From NCBI RefSeq assembly GCF_032362555.1, contig NC_083511.1, positions 8,308,001 to 8,372,000 on the forward strand: a DNA stretch of 64,000 nt, in the 5' to 3' direction. Below are positions 1 through 11,630 of this stretch, piece by piece. Numbering within the stretch: the first letter of the stretch is position 1; every line of letters begins with the position of its first letter. Made by a program: the position numbers and the translations under genes. The notes beneath the pieces are model-generated. The model saw only the letters and a list, made by a program, of their open reading frames with translations. It was not told the origin of the DNA and searched no databases. Source of the stretch: Amyelois transitella (Eukaryota > Arthropoda > Insecta > Lepidoptera > Pyralidae).

Positions 1-39
1 AAAATTATTACCTAAAGGTTTTCTAATGTCTAATGTCAG

Positions 40-2575
40 AAGTGCAGCTAACACTCATTCTAACTGCTATGTTTTTCCCAGGAATTGGTCTTTGCATGGT
101 GTACATGCCAGCGGTGCTGACAGTCGGGTTCTACTTCGAGAAATGGCGAGCCCTCGCGACGGGGCTGGCGCTGTGTGGCTCCGGGGTCGGTACCTTCGTC
201 ATGGCGCCCCTCACTGACGCTCTCAACGAAAACTTCGGCTGGAGGCTCACTATTGTTATTCATGCTTGTAAGTTTTCTAATTTACTTAAATTATATTTTT
301 TTTAAGATATTAAGATGAAAGTTAAGCAAAAGGACAGTCGAAAGCAGTTGCTTAAGTTATAAGATGTAGGACTTTACACTACACAGTATTTAGGTATATT
401 TCCTGCCGTCTGATACTCTACTTCTTTTTTAAAAGCTGGGTCTCGTTTGAATGACTTTCGATAGGTAAATTTGTTTATTCTTGTTGCAGGCATGTTGCTG
501 TTATGTGTAATCTTCGGAATAATGTTCAGGCCCATCCGTCCCATAAGAGTTACGCTCACTGATCAAACGGAAGAAGAAGATATGGCTCGTCGTCATGAAG
601 AAGCTGTTGAGAAACTAAATTCAATGCTCAAATTACAGGGCAAGCTAGACTCTGGAATAGCCATCCCGGTTGATATGAGATTCAACAAAGTCAACCCTCA
701 CACATGGATGGGCGTCCCCAGCAATACTCATTATCCAACAGCCGAGGAAGTCTTCCGTGGTAGCCATACCCATATCAGCAATGCGCAATTTGGAAGTCGC
801 AGATCTTCAGCTAACGCTGGAGCAATAAAAACTCACAAACCTTTGTTTATGACTACTCCAGTAGCCGAAAAAGACGAGCAAGAAGATTCTAACAGTAACA
901 TCGATAATACCGAACCCCCCACTGCGCCTCTGATTGGGTCAACCGTCAAAGTACTACCCCCTGAACCAATTAAACGCCGATCGCATATGGACCTCGTAGC
1001 TAGACCATTGTATAGGGATGACATATTTTTCGGTGCTAGTTTGACTAGGCTACCCCAATACACATCACGAACATCTTTGGGCTATCATTTGGCCGTAACT
1101 CATGTTCCAAGCCAAGAAGATAAGAAAGAAGAGAAATCAAGAAAATGCAAGTTCTGCCCTGTGGCCGTGAAGCGGGCTTTGGCGACTATGTTAGATGTTA
1201 GTCTGTTCCGTTCCCCTACATTCGTGATCCTCGCTGTGAGTGGATTTTTCACAATGTTAGGATTCTTCGTACCCTACATGTACGCTACGCAAAGAGCGAA
1301 GGATAACCATGGAAGTGAGCTTAGCCAGAAGTGGCTAGTTTCTGCGATTGGAGTGGCGAACATTATTGGACGTATCATGTGTGGCCTGGTATCGTCAATG
1401 CCGAAGGTGTCACCTCTGTGGCTCAACAACATCGCGGTGTCGGCTGGAGGAATCGCAACCATGATCAGCGGACTTTACTACCATGATGTTTACCAGTTCG
1501 GATACTGCGTGGTGTTCGGACTTGCAGTTGGTATGTTTTCCATTAATCTTGTTCTGTGGTATTTTTTACTATGGTAATAATGAGGGTGGTTTAAACAAAC
1601 TTTGTTTTTATTTTCAGCATGTTTCGCGTCTCTTAGATCGATCCTAGTGGTGGAATATCTGGGTCTGGAGCAACTCACCAACTGCTTCGGTCTGTTCCTT
1701 TTATTTCAAGGACTAGGTGCTTTACTCGGTGCTCCTATAGCGGGTAAGTGAATATGCGACTTTCTTCATAAGAAGATATATTTTTCTTTTTTCGGAATGT
1801 GTCAGGAAAAAGTTATTCAATGTACCTACTGACTTCCAACCCGCAGTAGCAGTGACCAATAAATATTACTAAAATAACGCAAAATGGCGAAAAGATATGT
1901 AAGGATACTTCGTCAAGTTAATTCTGGTAAAACTATCAATAAGATTGATAGAGGCTAATCAACAAATGGTTTGCATAATAGTTGGCGCCCCTTTATCTCA
2001 TGTCCTTTGCAACTACGGGCGCAGTGCCAAATTCCTGCCTTCGTGCGTACACCCGCATAGATGAGTTGGACAATCATTATGCCTACTATTATTGTTGATA
2101 ATGCGAATGTGCTCAATGAGTTCAGCTCTTAATGAACCATGCTAATGTTACTTTAATGTCCCATGAGAGGATAATTACTTAGATTTGCAGTTCTTGTTTA
2201 TATCTTTTTTAAACTTAACACGTTAGTATTGATTCAGACAGGTATTTTGTACTGAGTCACGTTCAACAAAATTCATGGCGGACGCTGTAGACCGGAGAAA
2301 ACAAAAAGAGACATGTTGAATTCGGACTTCAACCAGACAACACTTGCAACAGAATGAGAGTCACACTATGAACAAAACGAGATCTTTTAGCGTAGTTATT
2401 ATAAGGTACTTACTTCTTTCTTACAGGTTTCATCATGGATCAAACGCAGAGTTACGACATTACTTTCGGTGTGTCCGGGGCATTCCTTCTCATCTCCGCT
2501 TTGATGTGCTTCCCGGTCGACCGCATCAGCAGGTGGGAGAAGGAGAGGAACAAAGAACTCCCACAGAAGGTCTGA
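40..2575 (+). CDS. Monocarboxylate transporter-like (SLC16/MFS) protein, 3' part of gene
   Basis: Likely a plasma-membrane major facilitator that carries monocarboxylates or related organic acids, with proton coupling in the best-known members. Four exons join in phase: about 40-267, 490-1530, 1618-1743 and 2427-2575 (TGA). All introns are GT-AG. The visible part is about 510 residues and opens inside a membrane segment; the N-terminus lies before base 1. The first exon reads YFEKWRALATG and CGSGVGTF, a typical SLC16 stretch after TM4. A long hydrophilic, charged segment (about 570-1190) is the central cytoplasmic loop. TM7 to TM12 follow, with SPTFVILAVSGFFTMLGFFV, WLVSAIGVANIIGRIMCGLV, FGLFLLFQGLGALLGAPIAG and a last helix before a short charged tail ending in QKV. 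The acceptor of the first exon could instead be after base 81, but using base 39 keeps a hydrophobic stretch expected for the preceding helix. The substrate cannot be read from sequence. Confidence 0.85.
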
Positions 2576-3535
2576 TTGGTCACCGAAGAACCATTGGACC
2601 GCCGTGATACCAAACTGTTTAGGGTTGAAACAGACCGGTGCCAAAACTCCAGTAAGTTAACGGCAAACTTCCGAATCACCAATGTGTGGGAATGTTTTTG
2701 ACTGGAATTCAACGTAAAGGTGGCCGAATATGTTAGTTACTTTGAATACCAGCCACGAAACTACATCGGTAGTAAAAGTACCCCTTATTATAAAATGTTA
2801 GTCAAGAATATGAATCGTTGATAATGAAAAATATATTGTAATTATTAAAATGATTGTTAGTAGAAAAATACTTGCCTTGAATATGAAATTAGGAAGTAGA
2901 AACATTCCCAAAAAGTGAATTTTTGACAAAACTGCTATGGATTGAACGTAGCCAAGGCTCAGTTAAGTCAGATAAATGCATTTACCTAGAATTAGAAGAA
3001 AAAGTACAAAGACTCGAAAGTATGATAGAATAGTTCGCAGTTTTGTTGAAGGCCCTCAGTACCTATAAGATGAAGCCAATATGTACTTCATTTTTTACCT
3101 ACTAAGGCACGTAACTTATATAAACAAGTTGTGCAAAAATAAGACTCTTGTTATACTTATTTTAGTTTGTAATATAGGTTATTGCATGTGGAGTGCAAGT
3201 GTGTTTTTATACGATGTAACTTTGAATGTGTGCCTTATAAAGTGATATATAGATTAAAAAAAGATTTTTACTTTTTAAATTTAAAATTGTAGCTGGCCAG
3301 AAGTTCCAATTTATTGTACTCTGTTAGTGAATTTAATAGTGTCCATGTGTGGGTTAATATAATTTTAACTTAGAATAAGTGCTACAACAGTGGCTGTGGT
3401 CTTTTTATGCTAATGTTGAGAAATCATAGTCGACATATATTGTTTTCATTCATAAACTGCATATTTCTATATCAACTACTTACAATTATCATGCTTCATC
3501 GACAATAATAAATTGTCAAATTTAACGTTTGTGGA
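2576..3535 (+). other. Probable 3' UTR of the transporter gene
   Basis: AT-rich sequence with no open frame follows the stop codon. A canonical AATAAA lies at 3507-3512, giving a UTR of about 950 bases if used. Other AATAAA-like hexamers occur further on, so the end is approximate. Confidence 0.4.
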
Positions 3536-4800
3536 ATTGGTTTTTATTTTATTTACAAACTCAATTTGTTTTTGATCACTATTCAGCGTATGTTTTAGTT
3601 ATGTAATATTTAAAATCAAAATTTATTTCATTAAGAATTTAAAAACATTTTCAAAGTAGGTAGATATATAAATATTACTATAATAGGTATTTTATTATTA
3701 TATAATAATTCATTACCTCATAATAAACTTGTTTATTAGTCTGTTTCTGATTCAAGAGTGAGACGAATCTGGTCATATCTTGTATATTTATTTCGAATGT
3801 ATTTATTCGAGGGTTTAGGAAAGTTAAAGTTTAGAAGGTATACAAACAGCTTGAAGTTGGTATAGATCTATTTAGTCCGTGGTTGTACTAAGATCAAAGG
3901 TCATTCAAGTCATAAATTATTCATTTACCTAATTACGTTTTCAAATATTGGATAACATAGCGACTATGATTTTTATGTTGAAAATGACTCATGATGCCAC
4001 ATTGCCAAAAAGTGGGCAAAAATTTAAACTCAATAAGTAATTAATGTTATTAATGCAATCATAATAAGTTAGTCTGTAGCAAAGTCTACTGAGACCTATA
4101 TAGAGATTTATAGTCACATAGATATCTGTATCCTATTCGAAACGCAAAAGCATCTTATGCGACAAATTTACAGCACGCAGCACAATATATTTACGGCAAA
4201 TTAATGAATTATTGTATTTATTGTTTTATGAATATGCTAACAAAATACGGTTGGGATTGTTGTGCAAGATTGTAACGAAAATCGTTTGCAAGGGCATCTG
4301 CTGCCTTTTCTCGAAAGGTTTCGCGGTTTTTATAACTGTCACAACTTTGGACTTAATTTACGAGCAAACAAGATAAACGATATCGTTACACGATGTTAAA
4401 TCGTTTACAAAGCGTTCCACTTCCTCCCAACACAAATAATATAAACTGATAGAGAATCAACAATCAAAGGATCTTAAAAAATGACGCCTGAGAAATCTGT
4501 GTTTAATTGTACATTTTATATTATGTACTATGTTTCGTAAGTACATACCTAAATATAATTCTGTACAACAATAGCCCATAGAAATCGGAATAATATAAGA
4601 CAATATTATTCACATAAGCCAATTATGAAAAATAACAATTTTGTTGACTATTATTTTGTTTTATTTTAACACCATTACATTTTTATGAGCAGTTTCCTTT
4701 TTTGCCTATCAATATTATACTTTACTATCGCTCTTCTGAGTAGATACCTACTTTTAAGGCATATACGGATATATCCTCCTATTTTCTATCCTACCATCCT
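3536..4800. other. Intergenic, nothing recognised
   Basis: AT-rich sequence between the transporter and the SINE at 4830. I see no conserved coding signal or clear repeat. Confidence 0.5.
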
Positions 4801-4829
4801 AAGAGATGTGATAAAAAAAATTCTTTTTG

Positions 4830-5145
4830 GCTTTAGTCCCAGTTGCATCCTCACCACTCTGGAGAGGAGCCCGGGGTATGCCTTTGGATGGATGCAAGAT
4901 TGGGTGAGTCAGGTTTTTACACGAAGCGACTCCCATCTGACCTCTGCACCCTTTGCAGAGGAACCTAACCCGTTATCGATCATGGTTACACATCCAGTCG
5001 CCTGAATGTGCAGGTTTCCTCACGATTTTTTCCCTCACTGTAAGAGCATCGGTTACTATTTAAACTAACGTACATAATTTCTTAAATAGTCATTGGTATA
5101 CGGCCAGGTGGGATTCGAACCTGCGCCTGCGCCATTTTAACCGGG
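4830..5145 (-). repeat. SINE-3 copy with tRNA-like B box
   Basis: Read on the minus strand, a perfect B-box match GGTTCGAATCC lies at 5111-5121, next to the 5' end. A body follows that recurs at 28318, 33150, 47490, 55165 and 57438; shared words include GCCCGGGGTATGCC, GATTGGGTGAGTCAGG and TTACACATCCAG on the plus strand. The A box is not recognisable. The reading frame open across this stretch is not a gene. Confidence 0.7.
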
Positions 5146-5245
5146 TACCTACATTGAAATCGACAAACATTTTAACATAGGGTTGTTTAATATGCAGAAC
5201 CTAAGACAGACGACTTTCATTCGTATTTAAAGCCATTAGAGAAAA

Positions 5246-5275
5246 TTTGGTGCCACTTTTCAAAGTGGCGCCAAA
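5246..5275. repeat. Tight inverted repeat
   Basis: Fourteen-base arms at 5246-5259 and 5262-5275 with one mismatch and a two-base centre (TGCCACTTT / AAAGTGGC core). Function unknown. Confidence 0.5.
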
Positions 5276-5883
5276 TGTCACCTAACAAAGTGGGGACGGA
5301 CTGTATAGTACTAAGTACTCTGTGCTACCTACCTCGGGGTTGCCTGTGTACTGCTTTCCACAAATTTTAATAAAAGGTAGGTAAGAAACTATTGAAGGAG
5401 GAAGGGAAAGGAATAAATGGGGAAGTGTGAGCAATAGTTTTTTTTTTAAATAAAGATATTTAGCTAATTGAAAGAAAGTAACATAACAAGGCATAGTACA
5501 AATTACTGCATTAACCCAACTACATTACCGACTATGCCACTCGTTATTAGATGTCGCTACGCTAACTACATACATACTATTTGATAATAGATGGCGCTTA
5601 CTATAAATTGTTAGGTATTGGGTAGTTTGTAGTTTGACCTGTAGCAAATGCTTACATTTTATGGTCTCTTTTTCATATCTACGTTTCATACCCTCCATTG
5701 TCCTGTAGCATACTTCAGTGTATGCTAAATGGTTTTGACGTGAAAGATAGATAAACAAACACTTTCCCACGTATTACTAGTAAGTATGAATATTTCCAGC
5801 AGATATAATTGTGGTGCGCGCAATCCATGTTATATTTAGAAATAATAAAACTGAAATTCGCAAACAAGATGTTATATTTGCAT

Positions 5884-5889
5884 TTTATT
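5884..5889 (-). promoter_or_regulatory. FAU: FAU poly(A) signal
   Basis: AATAAA on the minus strand, 15 bases past the FAU stop codon. This implies the very short 3' UTR usual for ribosomal protein genes. Confidence 0.6.
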
Positions 5890-5903
5890 TACATAGTCAT
5901 ATC

Positions 5904-7944
5904 CTACGAGTTGGAGTTGGGTCCACGGCGGCGGCCGAAGGTCTGCACAACATTTACGAATCTGAAATAAAATGAATAATAAATTAAATTCAAATTATAC
6001 AAAAAATTTTACCTTTGGTGCTCTAAATAAGTGTGACACACATAAATAAAACAAACACAAAGCACAAAGGGAACCTTCTTCAAACCAAATCTTTTAATCA
6101 AATGAGTAATTCAGTCTCACTACATACGACTGAATGCATTACAGCATCACATGGAAAAGATTTGGGGTTTTTATAAACTGGCAAATATGTTTTTAAAGCA
6201 ACAAAATTAGTAAATGTAAGACTTATTTATTATTACTACATATTATGACTGAACTCTGAGTAGAAAATGTTGGCTTTGCCTGGGCCCTTAGGGACAAAGA
6301 CATGATTATATGTGACAGCCTCCGTGGTGCAGTAGTAGTGTGCCTGATTGTGACACCGGAGGTCCTGTTTAAATCCTGGTCAAGGCCGTAATGAAAATGA
6401 ACTTTCTCTGATTAGCCTGGATATTGGATGTTTTATTTATAAACAAAATATAATTTAATTAATATTGTGAAGTTGACGTTGTTGAAGAAAATGCTGCAGT
6501 GCAGTTTGTTACCGCTTCTTCTGCACTGATGCCTTGGAAGCGGCAGAAAACTTAGTTTTAAGTAATTTATTTGACATCAACCAATGTTGTTAAACCATAC
6601 GTTATGACAATTATTAAGCAATATATAATATAATTATATAGTATCTTATAGTAATGAATAAAAATTTTCAATTTGAATAGTATGTGTTGCGTTAGTATCT
6701 CCTAACACAAGTATCATACTTTCTTAATAGCTAACTCAATTCGTGTAATCAGTACCATACACTTCTATCAAATGGAATATTTGCACTATTTCAGCTACTA
6801 TTCATACTGTATTGAGGAGAATATTTTAGCAAATTGTAACAAACCTTCTGTTGTATTGGATCCTACGCTTGGCACGGCCGGTCTTCTTCTTCTTCTTTTG
6901 TTGTTTCTCAACTTTTGGGGTCTGCCCCTTTACCTTACCTGAAAGCAAATTGTAAATAACATAACAAATAATAACAAAGTAAATTTTCCATTTAACTTTA
7001 AGTGTTAATGTAAGTTTAGAATGTTTTTTAGTTTAAAAGACACAAATGATTGGAATTGCTGTTATGGCTAAGTAATAAATTTGATTTAATTTAGTAATTC
7101 AAGAAAGCTAAACAATTAATTTTTATTTATTTATTTATGTACACAAAATTATATACAGAAGCATTTATTACAGTAATACTCGTACAAAGGTGCTACTTAT
7201 TTCAAAAGAAATCTCTTCCAGTAGACCCATGAGAGGAGAGATTAATTTTGGAGCAGTAACAATGCTGATGGACAAAGATTATATTTTGTAATCAAATGAA
7301 CGAGCTTACTTCAGAAGCATCGAAATCTATATGGAAGGGGATACATAAGAAAACAAAAACAGAATTTCAACTCACCAGCACGAGCCAAAGAACCGTGCAC
7401 TTTACCACCAAGCAGTGGTACTGTAAGGTCAAGTTCAATGGAGGACAGCTCAGAAACCAAGTGGCTGTCTTCTAAGGGAGCACCGGCTAATGACAGGGTC
7501 AGATCCGAAGCATCTGTGCCAACCAGGGCCCGGAGGCGGTCCTGAAAATTACAAGCAAGGGCTCAGACTGCAAACTGATTTGATTTGGTTACTACTGGAA
7601 AAGAAATAACTCGTAATGGATGATTATTGCGGTCTGCTTTACATTGAACGATACCATGTTGTTGGCAGAACATAACCTAAACTATTAAGATGTTATTAAT
7701 TTTTCTATTTCATCAACTGCTCCTAAAGCTAAATAATCCTTATTAATGAGTAAAAACTTTTATTGTGTCAAAATGAATAAAACACGGCCAAATAATAAAA
7801 TGTTGTACAAAATGATTACAACGTATGGAAAACAACATCGTATTTTTCTAATCAAGTTTCTTTTCTCACCTTAACTTGACCAATGGTCTCTTCGCCATTG
7901 ACGTCCAAGACGTGCGTCGACTGTCCTCTGATGTGCAACTGCAT
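5904..7944 (-). CDS. FAU: FAU: ubiquitin-like FUBI fused to 40S ribosomal protein S30 (eS30)
   Basis: Encodes a precursor that is cleaved to free S30, a small basic protein of the 40S subunit, and the ubiquitin-like FUBI. Four coding exons on the minus strand: 7870-7944, 7376-7541, 6845-6938 and 5904-5961. They sum to 393 bases, or 130 residues; the human protein is 133. The start reads [20 protein letters not shown]. The junction reads [14 protein letters not shown], so the Gly-Gly cleavage site before Lys is intact. The S30 part has a lysine run then [19 protein letters not shown] and ends in GPNSNS. A further intron splits the 5' UTR: an acceptor lies just above 7954 and a donor below 8145. 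No frameshift or odd residue seen. The assignment is firm. Confidence 0.96.
6310..6765 (+). repeat. SINE-1 copy split by a LINE-B 3' fragment
   Basis: A tRNA-like head starts near 6317, with A box TGGTGCAGTAG at 6325-6335 and a decayed B box near 6366-6376. The body stops near 6450. Bases about 6455-6672 are a LINE-B 3' fragment matching 20940-21125 and 45925-46160. The SINE body then resumes with GTTAGTATCTCCTAACACAAG-like sequence and ends in CTAACTCAATTCGTGTAATC. It lies in the third FAU intron. Confidence 0.65.
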
Positions 7945-8144
7945 TTTGCGGCTTCTGAAAGAAGAAAATTGATATGCACGGCGTGGTTTTTCGATAAACT
8001 TCGAACACAACACAAATCTTAAACTGATTAACACTTTTAATTATACTTAGTATTCAAATACAAGAAAAACATGATAATTAGATACTTCTTACAAAATTTT
8101 AAACAAGAAATAGTAAAAATAATTAAATTTCTCAATAAACTAAC

Positions 8145-8178
8145 CTATTCAGCCAATTCTGACAAGCAAAAGAAAAAG
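8145..8178 (-). promoter_or_regulatory. FAU: FAU non-coding exon 1 with 5' TOP-like start
   Basis: On the minus strand a C at 8178 starts a pyrimidine tract, CTTTTTCTTTTGCTTGTC, followed by a GTTAGT donor at 8144. A 5' terminal oligopyrimidine tract is the hallmark of translation-machinery mRNAs and places the transcription start near 8178. The start itself is inferred. Confidence 0.55.
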
Positions 8179-8847
8179 CAACATAAATGGCGGCGTATGT
8201 ACGGTAGGGTTGGTAGTGTTGCCGCTCGATTCGATTGTCAAAAGTCAAATGTCAAACAATATTATCGATAGTTTTGTTAATTAAAAACAAAAGTAATAAC
8301 TGATTTTGGTATATATTAATAGTTAACAGAACCATGTTAAAACTTGCAAATCTTAACTGGGCAATTGAGCATAGATACCGAACACTTGTATACCTCGCGA
8401 ACAAGTCATTTCCTACATATAAATATATGTAAGTATATGTACATAAACAGCTTTAATTTATATTCTGTAATTTTAAAAAAGCTGTTAATTATATTTAGAA
8501 TATACCGTGCTATTATCAAATATATTATAGCTTGACACAAAACTTTTTTTTAAATATTATCAAAATTAGGACTAGTGCTGTGCCGCAGACTTCATACGAC
8601 TCTAACCGACTTTAAGCTGTGGCGACAAGTATACGCCACTCGTCACAACATCCAATCAAACAACTACTGTCAATCATCGCGAAGAAATTGACGCTTTCAC
8701 CCAATAGCATACAATATATAATATATAATTATATATACAACCTCCGACACAACATCGTCGGAGCCGCGGTTCCCGAGGCATAACACCTAGCCTGGCGGAA
8801 GATCTTCCCTTTGGTGGCGGTCGAGCCGAATCATTGCTCCCGCTACA

Positions 8848-8925
8848 TACATACATAAAATCACGCCTCTTTCCCGGAGGGGTAGGCAGAGACTACCTCT
8901 TTCCACTTGCCACGATCCCTGCATA
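8848..8925 (-). repeat. LINE-A 3' end, strongly 5'-truncated, with target-site duplication
   Basis: A 78-base insertion flanked by exact 11-base copies of CTCCCGCTACA at 8837-8847 and 8926-8936. On the minus strand it ends in an (ATGT)n tail and matches the LINE-A copies at 24250 and 44525. Target duplication, 5' truncation and a simple tail fit target-primed reverse transcription. Confidence 0.85.
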
Positions 8926-9022
8926 CTCCCGCTACAAAGCGATCAAAAACAGTTTTATTACTGTGCGGTGACTAGCAACCAGCGATTATATTTGCATCCG
9001 ATCCACAAAAAAAGTGCTTAAG

Positions 9023-9235
9023 GCTCGTGCAGCGACCGACTGGATGATGTGTCTATTTAAACGACACAGAGCAGCTTGGCCGCGAGCGACGTGATGACTA
9101 GTGATCGTACGACTAAGTACAAGAAAGGTCTCGTGCAAGTTGGACCTCTGTCGTACCGACTGGATAAAACGTGTGTAATTTAATCGACGCAGTACAGCGT
9201 GCACGCGACCGATAACTAGTCTAGTGGTCGTACGA
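9023..9235. repeat. Diverged tandem duplication upstream of NUS1
   Basis: Two units of about 105 bases start at 9023 and 9130. They share in order CTCGTGCA, ACCGACTGGAT, ATTTAA, CGAC-CAG, CGCGA-CGA, ACTAGT and CGTACGA. A partial third GTCGTACGA follows near 9266. CpG-rich for this window. Confidence 0.6.
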
Positions 9236-9643
9236 TACATGGCTGTCCTAGTTGGTATTACTCAGGTCGTACGAAGTCGGCGGCACGCGTACGAGCCCAA
9301 AAGGAAAAAATACATCGTGTTTTTTTAGCATTTTTACGGCCATGGATACATAATCACTTTCCTGGAAAAATATACCTCGTTTATGTTTAATATAGTAGGT
9401 AGTGATCGTGTTGATAAAAGTGTATTAGGTGGATTTTTACCTTTACACGTCATTTTGTTGGTAGCATTGATATTCCACCCGCGAGCTCGTGATTGGCTGT
9501 CATTTTGGAGCGGCTGACTGGACCGATTGTCCGTGTCTGACTGATCTTTTGGTATCGCTTTGGGACACGGAGTTTTGTTGCAATAAAATGATTAAATAGA
9601 AAATGATTAACGTCGTTTACAGCGGCGCTTTTAATGAATAAAC

Positions 9644-10751
9644 ATGCTGTCAAGATTGTTTCGTCAGTTTCTGTTTGCGTTAGTACACTGGGCTGTGAAT
9701 ATACTTGTTGCTGTTCAAAATGTTTATCAGCAATTCTGGGTGCAAAAGTGGTGCATTTCGTCTAAAAGTGAAGTGAATAAAAATGATATAAAAGTTATTT
9801 TGGAGAATATGCCAAAAATGAAGAAAAACTTGAAACATTTAGTGGTTCAAGCCGACACCGACAATCATAGTTTGAGAGACCTGGCGCGAATTGTGATTTG
9901 GAGTCTCGTAGCTGGGATTCCATTCGTTAGCTTTCACGATATTACTGGTAGGTAACCAACATTGATAAGGAATTTGATAAATTCAAAATTTCGTTCAAAC
10001 AATAAACAACTTCATAATATTTTTTTAACACCCTACGCTAGTATGGGTTGGTACTTTAGTTCACCGTTTGATAATAGTATAGTTCATCATAACTTGTAAT
10101 TCCAATTCATACCTAAGACCTCCCCTCTTTCCCTGAGGGGTAAGCAGAGACTACTTCCCATTTGCCAAGTTCCCTCGATTCAACTTTATTTTATCCACAT
10201 TTTCTCTGTTAAATACTTCCACACAATGATGATGCAACTAGAATACTTCTCTGTGCAATTTTTTACCTAGAAATTATTTATTTTCAGGAGAATTAAAGGA
10301 GAATGAAGAAAAACTGTTTCATGAAGTTGAAAAATGCAAAAAAGGCATACCAGGTTTTATAAAGTGGGCTAGAATGCCAGATCTAAATGGTTACACCAAT
10401 GGAACACAAGCAAATACCGTTACTGTGAATATATTTTCAAAAGATGATGGTCGACCCGTTATAGCTAAATGTATTCAGAAGATTGCAGAAGGAAAAATTT
10501 CTTGTACACAACAATCTAGTGAATTAACTGCACAAGAGTTTGGGGAGGTGTTATCAACATTATATCCTTGTATTCCTGATCCAGAACTGTTTTTGTACAC
10601 TGGATCTTCTTGTAGCACACATGGTCTGCTGCCATGGCAAATAAGATTAACAGAATTTGTGCAACTTTCTATAGGCCATAATTTAAGTGTTGATAGCTAT
10701 GTAGGTGCTTTGTACAAATATAACAAATGTGATCAAAGGTTTGGTAAGTAA
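9644..10751 (+). CDS. NUS1: NUS1 / Nogo-B receptor: cis-prenyltransferase regulatory subunit
   Basis: An ER-membrane protein that pairs with the catalytic subunit (DHDDS) to make dehydrodolichyl diphosphate, the precursor of the dolichol carrier for N-glycosylation. Two exons, 9644-9947 and 10288-10751, join in phase to give 255 residues; the human protein is 293. The N-terminus has a hydrophobic segment (FLFALVHWAVNILVAV, residues about 9-24). A second apolar stretch, IVIWSLVAGIPFVSF, is near residue 90. The C-terminal domain carries IPDPELFLYTGSSCSTHGLL, then LPWQIRLTEFVQL, and ends in QRFGK. That is the conserved RxG tail needed for activity of the heteromer. The stop follows GGTAAG, so it sits inside a good splice-donor consensus. 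The conserved tail argues that the stop is real. The start is the first ATG of the frame. A partner DHDDS gene is not in the window. Confidence 0.94.
10105..10200 (-). repeat. Old LINE-A fragment in the NUS1 intron
   Basis: Diverged match to the LINE-A 3' end (CCTCTTTCCC, GGGGTAAGCAGAGACTAC, then a decayed ATCCACATT stretch). No tail or target duplication remains. Confidence 0.5.
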
Positions 10752-10869
10752 TTATAAACATACAATATTATAGGCCTAAGATTAATCAGATAAGATACAT
10801 ATATTTTACTATGAATTTGGGTGCCCTTTTTTGTTATTGGTAATGCTACTTTTCTGAACACAAAAATGT

Positions 10870-10875
10870 AATAAA
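10870..10875 (+). promoter_or_regulatory. NUS1: Candidate NUS1 poly(A) signal
   Basis: AATAAA 119 bases past the stop codon. It is the first canonical hexamer downstream. Confidence 0.4.
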
Positions 10876-11404
10876 CCTATTCGTTCTCAAGAATGTGAAT
10901 TCTTGGTTTAGGTATTATGCTATTGATACCTAAACAAGTCCTAGTAATAGCAAACGCTAAAATATAGCAATACTATTTAAGTAACTAAATATCCACATAT
11001 AGGAGGCCTTTAAATTGATTTCTAGTAGTAGTAGGCACCATATTGCATTATTTCCTTATAATTTTATATCCATCCCTTTAATTGGAATTAGCCAAATAAA
11101 AAAATATATTTTAAGTAGCATTAAAGATAAAATGAATATCTTGGGTTTCTTTAAATGAATTGTGCCTAAGCCATGGCAGTTTTCACCTCAGTCAATAAGT
11201 GATTTAATGTAGAATTACAGTAAAAATTATAATTTATTTAATGTAATCTTAATAAAACAATGCTTCATGTTACTATTGTCTTTTCATTTGAGAAAGGTGA
11301 TCATTATTCTTCAATGTCTTAAAGATCTTCTAGCCTATAGATATTTATTATATTAATTAAATGAAAAAATACTTTATTTTGGACCTTGAAACCTTTGTTT
11401 TTCT
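10876..11404. other. Intergenic, nothing recognised
   Basis: AT-rich sequence between the convergent NUS1 and PNISR 3' ends. No coding signal seen. Confidence 0.5.
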
Positions 11405-11630
11405 CATACATACATATAATCACGTCTATATCCCTTGCCACGTTCAGCTGTTTGGCTTTATGATGGAATTGAGATTCAAATAATGACAGGTTGCTAGCCC
11501 ATCGCCTAAAAGAAGAATCTCATGTTTATAAGGCTATCCCTCAGTCGCCTTTTACGACATCTGTGGGAACGAGATGGAGTGGTCCTATTCTTTTTTTTAT
11601 TGGTTCCGGGAACCACACGGCACGGCACGG
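11405..11630 (-). repeat. REP copy with internal deletion
   Basis: Both ends of the REP consensus are present. The segment between CCCTTGC and CACGTTCAG, about 40 bases in other copies, is missing. The far end reads CCGGGAACCACACGGCAC. Confidence 0.7.

Larger units (their letters stand above)
8204..9643. other. Intergenic region between divergent FAU and NUS1
   Basis: It should hold both promoters. I see a LINE-A insertion (8848-8925) and a diverged tandem duplication (9023-9235). The last 200 bases before NUS1 are GC-richer. No TATA box can be assigned. Confidence 0.5.

Noticed and set aside
4685..5005. A 106-residue plus-strand frame.
   Set aside because: Most of it is SINE-3 read in the wrong direction.
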